A DNA stretch of 33,571 bases, taken from the IMG/VR virus record IMGVR_UViG_3300037041_000414, positions 1-33,571 of that record. The stretch is one strand, 5' to 3'. This DNA is from a virus. Below, piece after piece: positions 19,946-27,937 of this stretch. Position 1 is the first letter of the stretch. Every line of letters begins with the position of its first letter. Under the pieces are notes generated by a model that worked only from the letters and a program-made list of their open reading frames with translations, had not been told where the DNA came from and made no database searches. The position numbers and the translations under genes are program-made.

Positions 19946-21624
19946 TTTCGAAAATATTGTTTGATTGTTGATTTTTCGATTTGATATTCGTCCAACAACG
20001 CTTCGACCAATTTGTGGACCTTTGGGTGTGTTTCAATCAACCATTCGGGGGCGTACACATACGCGGTCAACGATTCCGCCCAAAATTCGGAAAAATTGGT
20101 TTGTCCGTATTGGGTCGGGGCGTCCCGTTTTGCCACCTTTAATTTCCTCATGATCGATTTCATTTTGGGGTGTAAATTTGGATCGACTTGGTTGTGGATC
20201 AAATGGGCGAATTCATGGGTGATTGTTGGGGCGATGTTTTGATCAACCGCACGGGAAACCGACGACATTGACCAAAATTTCCCGCCATTGTATCGTGTCG
20301 CCGAAACGTTGGAACATTCGTTCGAATAATTTCGACCCTCAATTTTTTGTCCCTCGTTGTAAAGTATTGACAACCGTTTGTTGTTTGTCCAACATGCCCC
20401 GTTTGCGTTTTTTGGAACATAGGGAATCCGTTGGGGATCGATTTGTGGTTTGTTTTGCCACAACGCCGAATTTTTGTTTGACGACGGATCCGCCCGTTGT
20501 GAATCGTCCAACAATGAAATGATCGTTTGATTTTGATTTGTAATTTTTGCGGCCCCGTCTTGGTTTTCAATCAATTCAAAAAATGATTTTTGAACCGATT
20601 CGGGCGCGGTGGTTGCCACAAAATTCGGATTGATTTTGTCAATGGATTGTTTCGCTTGTTCCTTTGACGTTTTGTTGGCGTCATTTGTGACCTCTGCGAT
20701 TTGATCGTCAATTTTTGATGTTTGTGTGGCCGCGTTTTTGGCCGCGTCAATTCCCAATTGTTCACGTTGGGATTTGGTCAATTTGAACGGGATCGCCGAA
20801 TGTCTGCAATTGTAACCGCCACGGAACACCGCGAAATTTTCCTCGTTCGTTCCTGGGATCATTCCCGTCCCGTTGTTGGTGGCCCAACTTATTTGTTCGG
20901 CCAAATCGGATTTTTGGATCACCCGCATGTTCACCCAACGACGACATTGGGGTCGTGAATCGTCGATCAACGAACCGACGTATCGAAACGCGTCCAATCC
21001 GAATTCCTCCGCGATTTTGGCGTTCACCTGGCCGTCGTATTGGTTCAACGCGTCCCGACTTATTTGTTTGACGTAACGGGAAAACAATCCGTCCACGTTT
21101 GGATTCCCCAAAATGTACGTCGTCAAATATTTTTCCAAATCGGTGATCGTCGTTCCCGCGACAACGTTTTGAAAAATCCCCGTTCGAATGGGTTCAATGA
21201 AATTTGTGTTGACACCCGATCCCGTCAAACCCGTCAACGTTTGTTCGGTCATTTGTTTTTGGATCGGGGTGATCAAATCCTCCAATTCCTTTTTTGACAA
21301 TTCATTCACGTCGCGGTGGACGTCAAAATTGAATTTGTTGATCGTGTTCCAATCGGACAAATAACTCGAAACGGCGACGGGATATTTGGAACGTTTGATC
21401 GCGTTGGCGATTATTTGGTCCACCTCGTTCACCATTTCCGTGTTGGAATCGTCAAAAATGATTTTTCCGTCCTGGGTTTTCATTTTGGCGATGTGTTTTT
21501 TCACCGCCTCAAATATGGTTTGTTGGGTCGGATCCAATGATTCAAACAAATCGTTGTTGATTGTTGAAATGGTCCGATCCTTTTTTTCAATGATCCGAAT
21601 GATTTCGTCCGTGAATTCCGCCAT
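19942..21624 (-). CDS. MuF-type minor head protein with C-terminal HExxH metallopeptidase-like domain
   Basis: Residues 1-300 are a MuF/SPP1 gp7-like minor head protein: a long helical part, then FRYVGSLIDDSRPQCRRWVN (213-232) and FRGGYNCRHSAIPF (267-280), the DxRpxC...nCRHxaIP signature. After a polar linker (300-380) comes a second domain of about 170 residues with THEFAHLIHNQ (HExxH at 470-474) and, about 40 residues later, FSEFWAESLTAYVY (511-524), which provides a Glu as likely third zinc ligand. MuF proteins ejected with DNA are known to carry toxin-like C-terminal domains, so this may act inside the host, or be a prohead-processing protease. Length (560) is about twice the MuF core. 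It follows the portal gene, as usual. Confidence 0.85.
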   Translation of the reverse strand: MAEFTDEIIRIIEKKDRTISTINNDLFESLDPTQQTIFEAVKKHIAKMKTQDGKIIFDDSNTEMVNEVDQIIANAIKRSKYPVAVSSYLSDWNTINKFNFDVHRDVNELSKKELEDLITPIQKQMTEQTLTGLTGSGVNTNFIEPIRTGIFQNVVAGTTITDLEKYLTTYILGNPNVDGLFSRYVKQISRDALNQYDGQVNAKIAEEFGLDAFRYVGSLIDDSRPQCRRWVNMRVIQKSDLAEQISWATNNGTGMIPGTNEENFAVFRGGYNCRHSAIPFKLTKSQREQLGIDAAKNAATQTSKIDDQIAEVTNDANKTSKEQAKQSIDKINPNFVATTAPESVQKSFFELIENQDGAAKITNQNQTIISLLDDSQRADPSSNKNSALWQNKPQIDPQRIPYVPKNANGACWTNNKRLSILYNEGQKIEGRNYSNECSNVSATRYNGGKFWSMSSVSRAVDQNIAPTITHEFAHLIHNQVDPNLHPKMKSIMRKLKVAKRDAPTQYGQTNFSEFWAESLTAYVYAPEWLIETHPKVHKLVEALLDEYQIEKSTIKQYFRK

Positions 21625-21674
21625 GTCGTTTTTGTTGTTGTGGTTTGATCATTTTGTTGACGTCAACGAAATGG

Positions 21675-23597
21675 TCACGCGGTTGGTGGTGTTTGAATTG
21701 GATCGCCCAACAAACGATTGGCCGTGTCCGAATCGAAACCATAAATGGTTTCCAACAACGAAATCGCGGCGTCGCGTTTGGTGATCCCCTCGGCCACCGA
21801 TTGTTGAATTTGCAAAATTCCTTGAACACCACCCACGGTTCCTTTCAAATTCGCTTGGGCCTCGGCACGTTGACGCGCCAATTCGGTGTCCTGGGTTCCC
21901 GTTTCAACGGAATCCGCGTTGATGTCGATCACCGTTTTCGGAATGTATGTCGCAATGATCGGGGCCATTTGGCGGTCCAACTCTGCAAAGATCACCGACA
22001 ACGGTTGTTCCAAAAATTCGGTTCCATTGTCTGCGACCATGGCCGTCAATGTTTTGTACGCGAACAATGATTTCAACAAATCCTCCTTTCGGATCGTTCC
22101 CGACGCCAACAACATTTGTTTGTCCTTGGTGTTCAAATGATATATTGGATCGAACGAAACCAAAATTTCCACCATGCGGGAAACCGATTTGTTGCCCGAA
22201 AAACGTTTCCGCGCCAAATCCTTGGTGGATTCAACCAAAAACGCAATTGGGGCGTTTTTGTCCGTCAACTTGTTCAATTCGTCAATCAAATCGTTTTCGG
22301 TTTTCATTGAAAACGAAATCGGTTTCACGATCACTGGATCCATTGGATTGGTCACGTTCCGATATTTTTCAATGAACACCAACGATTTGAAAATGATTTC
22401 GTCGAATAAATTGTTTGAAATCTTGGTCAATTGGGAAAACGAATCCTCCCGATCGATTTGTTTCGCGGTTCCGCTTTGCGCCTCGTCGATCGTGTTCAAA
22501 TGCAACGATTCCTCCGCTTTTTTCAACAACGTTTCCCACGCTTCGCCCGAATATTTGATAATGTCAACGGCGGGTGAAATGAATCGAACCATTGGTTCAT
22601 TGGATCCCGAATCGGTCCCCAATGCGGCGTTTCCCTTTTCGCGTAAAAAAACACCGAACGGTGATCGTGAAATCACGCGTCCCGTTCCTTTACATTTTGA
22701 ACATGTGTCATGTTCGTCACGGTCGGAATTGTACACCACACCGTCGCGGCAACCTTTCGCGTCACACGTTTCCGCGGTTTCCTCCCGATACGGGAACGCG
22801 GACGTGGTCATGACGGCGGTCCAATCCGAATATTGGCGGATCGCCTCATTTGCGAATGGAACAAACGCGGAAAAATATGAATCGAAAAAATGATCGTCGG
22901 TCAAATCACCGCCCAAAATAATGGCGGGACAAACACCCATGTCATGTTGGTAAATGATCACCGTGTCGAATTTTTTGTCGATCGAATTCCCGAATTGTGA
23001 ATGGCGGAAAAATCCCGTGTCGGTCAATGTGTAATACACCCGACCGTGTTCAACGGTTTTTCCGTTTTCACGGATCATTGATCGTTCGTCCTCTGCGATC
23101 CATGTGATCGTTGTGTGATCCAAATATTTGATTTGGTCCGACATGATCAACAACGGTTCCACGTCAACTTTGACCGTGGGATCGGTCAATCCAGGCCCCA
23201 CGGGGATCCAAACCAAAAAACCGTTCGGATCTTCGATCATGCGACGAACCACGAATTTTTGAATGTACGAATAAAAAAATTGACCGTCGAATTTGTGTTC
23301 GGACAAATATGTGTTCAATTCGTCCGACACCTGGATCGAAAAATTGGCGTTTTGAAAAATACGAAACAACTTGTCGATCGCCCGATTCATTGAACCCTTT
23401 GTGATCGGTTCATAAATGGACAAACGGTATTTTTGGACGTCGGGATCCTCGTTCGGACGTCGTTGGGTCAAAATGTGTTCGGGGTTTTTTCCACGGGTGT
23501 GGACGAACATGGTTTCCCGAACCTTGTTCCAATGTTCGGATTTCTTTGGGTGAAATTTGTCGTCACCCAATATTTGCGGGATTTGTTCAATGGTCAT
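21675..23597 (-). CDS. Portal protein with Cys4 insertion
   Basis: Forms the ring at the head vertex through which DNA is packed and ejected. The 640-residue protein has the usual layout: N-terminal helices, a long middle with YEPITKGSMNRAIDKLFRIF (62-81) and a FNP-type portal body, a helical region (SGEAWETLLKKAEESLHLNT) and a helical C-terminus ending in a Gln/Ala coiled region. It sits next to a MuF protein, a standard pair. Unusual: a Cys insertion around residues 278-302 (C278-x4-C283, C299-x2-C302, CSKCKGTG), like half of a DnaJ zinc finger. The ATG at 23597 overlaps the previous stop by ATGA and is preferred over start codons 12-24 bases earlier. Confidence 0.85.
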   Translation of the reverse strand: MTIEQIPQILGDDKFHPKKSEHWNKVRETMFVHTRGKNPEHILTQRRPNEDPDVQKYRLSIYEPITKGSMNRAIDKLFRIFQNANFSIQVSDELNTYLSEHKFDGQFFYSYIQKFVVRRMIEDPNGFLVWIPVGPGLTDPTVKVDVEPLLIMSDQIKYLDHTTITWIAEDERSMIRENGKTVEHGRVYYTLTDTGFFRHSQFGNSIDKKFDTVIIYQHDMGVCPAIILGGDLTDDHFFDSYFSAFVPFANEAIRQYSDWTAVMTTSAFPYREETAETCDAKGCRDGVVYNSDRDEHDTCSKCKGTGRVISRSPFGVFLREKGNAALGTDSGSNEPMVRFISPAVDIIKYSGEAWETLLKKAEESLHLNTIDEAQSGTAKQIDREDSFSQLTKISNNLFDEIIFKSLVFIEKYRNVTNPMDPVIVKPISFSMKTENDLIDELNKLTDKNAPIAFLVESTKDLARKRFSGNKSVSRMVEILVSFDPIYHLNTKDKQMLLASGTIRKEDLLKSLFAYKTLTAMVADNGTEFLEQPLSVIFAELDRQMAPIIATYIPKTVIDINADSVETGTQDTELARQRAEAQANLKGTVGGVQGILQIQQSVAEGITKRDAAISLLETIYGFDSDTANRLLGDPIQTPPTA

Positions 23598-24646
23598 AAA
23601 CATGTCAAAGATTTGGAACATTCACAATGTTCGAATTTGATTGTGATCCACCAACGGGATCCGATTTCGTTGTTCTTTGGGATTTCCCCGCTTGTTTGAT
23701 ATTCAACGCCGTCGATCATGATGTCCGCACCCGCAACGATCGACGCCAACAATTTGGCGAACCTCTGCGGTATCGGGAACGTGTTCATTTCCCAATTTTC
23801 GCAAACCTGGGAATTCGTCGTTTTCTGCGACGTGTCAATGATCGATTTCGTGATGTTGAAATTGGTTTGTTCAAACGCGCACGGGATCCGAATTTGGTTT
23901 GAATAAGGAAACGGCAAACCACCAAACGTTTGTGTGAAATTGGTTCCGTAATACAAACCAAAACAATCCGTTCCCGAATATTCCGATTCGATCAAAACCG
24001 ATTGTTTTTTGTCCGCGCAAACCTCCAATTTGAACGGTTCCGAACAAAAACATTCTTTGTCCCGTCCCTTGGTTTCAAAACAAAAATTGAACATGAAACA
24101 CGGTTCCAATCCTTGTTGGATCAAAAATTCCGCGATCATGTACAAATCAAATTGAATTTGTTGGATCGGTGAAATGGTGGCGTTTCCTCCGACTTGGGTC
24201 GTTTGGAATTCACCAACGAATTGATTCACCACGATCCGATCGAAAACATTGTCGTCAACGATCACGTCGGTCCCACAACATGTTGTGATTGTGAATTGTG
24301 CGGATCCCGTTTCCGTTGATCCATTTGACGACCAACCAACCGTTGATCCCAAAATTGTTTGTGGTTGCTGAAATTGGAACGTGTATGTGTCACCATTTTG
24401 GAATGGAATCCAAAACGGGGTGTCGTTTCCGCACAAATTACAATTCCACGAATCCCCACAATCGCACAAAACCAAACCATTCCCCACGATCAACCCCGAA
24501 CAAAACGTGTTGGATCCACAAAAAATTTGCAATGTCCCACACAACAATCGGGTGTTGGGTTCCGCACAATCGGGGATCACCGTCAAATCACAAAACACCT
24601 CCGACGGGTTGTTTGGGTTGATATATGAATCGAACAATTCGGCCAT
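23594..24646 (-). CDS. Cys-rich tail protein, 350 aa
   Basis: About 22 cysteines in 350 residues, many paired (VLCDCGDSWNCNLCG, ITTCCG, KECFCS, HCECS). The sequence is beta-rich (TYTFQFQQPQTILGSTVGW, NRIRIPCAFE-like strands) with a more helical stretch QIQFDLYMIAEFLIQQGLEP. It follows the 1,084-residue gene and precedes the portal, so it belongs to the tail or adhesion module; a distal tail or receptor-binding protein is likely. Disulfide stabilisation outside the cell is suggested by the Cys content. The start is the ATG at 24646, after the upstream stop; earlier in-frame starts would overlap it. Confidence 0.65.
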   Translation of the reverse strand: MAELFDSYINPNNPSEVFCDLTVIPDCAEPNTRLLCGTLQIFCGSNTFCSGLIVGNGLVLCDCGDSWNCNLCGNDTPFWIPFQNGDTYTFQFQQPQTILGSTVGWSSNGSTETGSAQFTITTCCGTDVIVDDNVFDRIVVNQFVGEFQTTQVGGNATISPIQQIQFDLYMIAEFLIQQGLEPCFMFNFCFETKGRDKECFCSEPFKLEVCADKKQSVLIESEYSGTDCFGLYYGTNFTQTFGGLPFPYSNQIRIPCAFEQTNFNITKSIIDTSQKTTNSQVCENWEMNTFPIPQRFAKLLASIVAGADIMIDGVEYQTSGEIPKNNEIGSRWWITIKFEHCECSKSLTCL

Positions 24647-24671
24647 GGTTTCAAATTTACGTTGTTTTTGT

Positions 24672-27600
24672 TTACGGACACGCCGTGTTTCCAATTTTTA
24701 TTTCCATGGTTCCCGTCCAATTCGGGTTGGCGTTTGCTTTCAATTGAAAATAACAACGTCCCAATGTATCGGTTCCACCCCACACGAATGTGATTGTTCC
24801 GCTTGTCGCCCCGATCGGAATGAATCCGTCGGACGGTCTTGAACCTGGGACGAAAAATCCTCCATTCATTCCCGCCCAAAAATGGATTTCCTTTGTTGGC
24901 GCGGATCCGCCCGTCAAATTGTAGGTCATTACATACGTTTGGCCAATTATTGGTGGTCCAACCGTGACGTCCGAAAATACGATTTGACGGTATCGTCCAT
25001 TGTGGGCGTTCACCGCGACCAAATTCGCAACACCAACCGACGGAACCGCACAACCCAACGTTGTCGAACCCCCTTGACAAATAACTTGGTCGAAATATTT
25101 ACACACAAAAACCGCGGGGGGAATGGAAATCAATCCACACAATTCCCACGATCCGTTGGTCAACAACGCGGGGTTCAACTCTGCGGTCGCCACGCCTCCG
25201 TTGCTGAAATCGGGATCGATTGAAATGGTGTTGTTCAATGTTGGAAATCCAAATGGCGAATCGTTGAATTCGGATTCGGACAATTGGGGGATCCCTCCGC
25301 CCAATGGGTTCATGAACAAAATGAAATCACCGTTTTGATTCGCTTCATATTTCACGCGGATCCCGTCCCAATCCGACGGACAAATTGGTCCGTCAATGGT
25401 TTCCCACGATCCCGACGACGGGTTCAACCCCTCGATCCACATGTTGGTCAAAATATTGTCAAAACCCGAATTGTCGGGTTCGTTCGCGATTGGTTGGATC
25501 TTGAACGCAATGATTTGGTTTTGAATGTATGGTTGACCAAACAACGACGAAAAATCAAATTGGAATTTGTACTCCATGAAAATTTCCTCGTCACGCCAAT
25601 CGTTGGTGATCCCCAATGTCCCAACGTAAATTGGCCCCATTGGACCCGCCGACGTTCGGTTCATATACGTCGGGGTGTTTGCGGTCATGATCGACGTCCC
25701 GTCAAACGGGGTTGATTCCCAACGAACACGCGTCGCGAAATTGATGTCAATCAATGATCCGTCGTCCGCGACGATCATGTCACCCAAATTTTGCCAATTG
25801 TTTGGGAACCCAACGATCCGATTGGATTGGTGTGTTTGCCAAATGAAAAATGTCGTTTGTCCTGGGTTTGGGAAATCTTGAACGCGTCGGTAAATGTTCA
25901 ACGTGATATTGGTCAAAAAATCGTACCATGTCCACGATCCCGTCGCGCCCCAATCCCCAATACAATCTTTGATCCCGTCGTTGTCAATTGTCAAATGGTG
26001 GTTGATCCGTTCCTTTGCCACGGGTTGGACACACCTCGTTTCGTTGCTTTGAAAATATTGTTGGAATTCGGACGTTTTCGCCCCAATCCCACAACCGTCA
26101 CAATTCAAATCGGGCGTTTGCGTCACCGTGAACGGATCCGAAATAAATGTGTTGACCGTGGCCAAATCTGCGGCGTAAACAATCGCCGCGACACGATACA
26201 CCCCCGACGGGTTGATCCCCGTTCCAATGTTTGCGGAAATTTGATAATTGCCACCACCCAATGAAATTTTGGCCGACGGTGATTCCAAATCGTTGTTCAA
26301 AATTGTCGTTCCTGGGATCGTCGTGATTTCGGATCGACTTGAACCGTAATTGGTCAAAAAATCGATCGCGTTGTTGGTTTGGGTTTCGTCAAACACTTGG
26401 AAAATGACGCCATTCAAACCATTGTACAATGACGAATCGATGTTGATTCCAAAATATATTTTTGTGGGTGAAACCGTGGACAATGTTGTCACGGGGACAC
26501 CACTCCGTTCCAATGCGAACGCGTGATTTGTGAATTCCGACGGTCCACCATACAATCCCGAATTGTACCAACGACCCGTCCATGAAATCGAATGTTCCTC
26601 AAAACATTCAAATGGTTGATCGTCAACCAAAAAATTGGTGTCGCGAATGTAAAACAACGAACACAATTTTTTCGGCATATTGTACGCCGACGGGATCATG
26701 TTGGTCAACAACGAACCACCAATCGGTGGATTGGTTGACGCAACGTCGGAACGCCTCCATTTGGGATTGTTCGGAACCAAATTCGCCGTGGTCCAATCCT
26801 CCAAATCCTCGATCATGAAAAACGTGAATCGGATCCGAAAATCGGTTGTCGATGTTGCTTCAAATGTCACATTGAAATTTTTGGCCGCCAATGTATTGGC
26901 CCCCGCCCCGATCAACGCCATGTTGAATTCACCACCACCGATTGGGGTGACGGCGTTGTTGAATGTAATGAACCAACCAACGGGCGGTGGACCGTCAATT
27001 GATCCCGAACCGTATTTGGACGGGAAATCACACCAAAACGACCACAACCATGGGTTGAACCATATTTGGACGCCGTCGTTGAATCCGTTGGTATATGAAA
27101 ACGCGAACACAATGGTTTTTTGTTCACACACCGCGGAACGATCCCACAATTCGTTTGTCCCACAAAACCCATTGATCGCCCTCAACAAATTGTTTTCGGT
27201 TTGAATTTCCACTTGGTTGCAACACAAACAATCACAATCCTGGGCCGAAACCCCCATGATGTCCAATTTGGTGGTGACACCGTCACAATCAACAATGACC
27301 TCAATCGAACATTCCAAAATTTCACCCAATGTTTGGGGTGTCCATTCAATTGGAACGGATTCCGTGACATTTGCGCCAATGGTGACGGGATTTGTCGGTG
27401 TGTGAATGTCGAAAATTTCGGAACATGACCCAAAATTGATTGAAAAATCCATTGGCCCAATGGTTGGGTTGGTAATGTCCAAAAATGCGATCCCCGTTGT
27501 TCCAAAAATTACCGATCCAAAATCCAATGGATTCGGGTCAACGTATGGGGACAAATTGTTGATGTTTCCAAAATTGAAAAAATTGTTTTCGACCGCATGT

Positions 27601-27926
27601 TCAACGGTGTCGATTGAAATGTTCAATGTTCCCGTTTCCAAATTTGTGGTTCCCGCGTGACAAATTTCCAATTCAAATTGAAATGTTCCTCCAACGGGAA
27701 TTGATATTGGCAAATTGGACAACCACGGCGTCACACCATTGATTGAAATTCCCGCGGCGGTGTAGTTATCACCTGGGGCAAATCCCACTTTGATGTTGCT
27801 CAATGTCAACGTTGTGTTGTGTACGTTTGTAACGGTACAAACCAATTGTTGACAACATTTCCACCAAACAAAATTTCGACTTGGTTGGGGGACCAAACAT
27901 GTCCCGATTTGTAATTTTTGCGGCAT
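24672..27926 (-). CDS. Large Cys-rich tail fibre / adhesin-like protein, 1,084 aa
   Basis: The largest gene after the tape measure. Residues about 25-110 and 125-235 read as two Ig-like (ASH/HYDIN or DUF1573-like) repeats: 'NPLDFGSVIFGTTGIAFLDI ... IGANVTESVPIEWTP ... CSIEVIVDC', ending in DCDCLCC. The rest is long beta-rich sequence with many aromatic, Asn and Gly residues and scattered Cys, as in receptor-binding fibres or tip proteins. No peptidase or glycosidase motif was recognised. Position after the tape measure and distal tail genes supports a tail-tip or fibre role; the exact class is inferred. Confidence 0.65.
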   Translation of the reverse strand: MPQKLQIGTCLVPQPSRNFVWWKCCQQLVCTVTNVHNTTLTLSNIKVGFAPGDNYTAAGISINGVTPWLSNLPISIPVGGTFQFELEICHAGTTNLETGTLNISIDTVEHAVENNFFNFGNINNLSPYVDPNPLDFGSVIFGTTGIAFLDITNPTIGPMDFSINFGSCSEIFDIHTPTNPVTIGANVTESVPIEWTPQTLGEILECSIEVIVDCDGVTTKLDIMGVSAQDCDCLCCNQVEIQTENNLLRAINGFCGTNELWDRSAVCEQKTIVFAFSYTNGFNDGVQIWFNPWLWSFWCDFPSKYGSGSIDGPPPVGWFITFNNAVTPIGGGEFNMALIGAGANTLAAKNFNVTFEATSTTDFRIRFTFFMIEDLEDWTTANLVPNNPKWRRSDVASTNPPIGGSLLTNMIPSAYNMPKKLCSLFYIRDTNFLVDDQPFECFEEHSISWTGRWYNSGLYGGPSEFTNHAFALERSGVPVTTLSTVSPTKIYFGINIDSSLYNGLNGVIFQVFDETQTNNAIDFLTNYGSSRSEITTIPGTTILNNDLESPSAKISLGGGNYQISANIGTGINPSGVYRVAAIVYAADLATVNTFISDPFTVTQTPDLNCDGCGIGAKTSEFQQYFQSNETRCVQPVAKERINHHLTIDNDGIKDCIGDWGATGSWTWYDFLTNITLNIYRRVQDFPNPGQTTFFIWQTHQSNRIVGFPNNWQNLGDMIVADDGSLIDINFATRVRWESTPFDGTSIMTANTPTYMNRTSAGPMGPIYVGTLGITNDWRDEEIFMEYKFQFDFSSLFGQPYIQNQIIAFKIQPIANEPDNSGFDNILTNMWIEGLNPSSGSWETIDGPICPSDWDGIRVKYEANQNGDFILFMNPLGGGIPQLSESEFNDSPFGFPTLNNTISIDPDFSNGGVATAELNPALLTNGSWELCGLISIPPAVFVCKYFDQVICQGGSTTLGCAVPSVGVANLVAVNAHNGRYRQIVFSDVTVGPPIIGQTYVMTYNLTGGSAPTKEIHFWAGMNGGFFVPGSRPSDGFIPIGATSGTITFVWGGTDTLGRCYFQLKANANPNWTGTMEIKIGNTACP

Positions 27927-27937
27927 ATTCTACAAAA

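Noticed and set aside
24652-24659. TAAATTTG (minus strand) as a promoter before the 350-residue gene
   Set aside because: Only five bases from the ATG and without a -33 box at the right distance.
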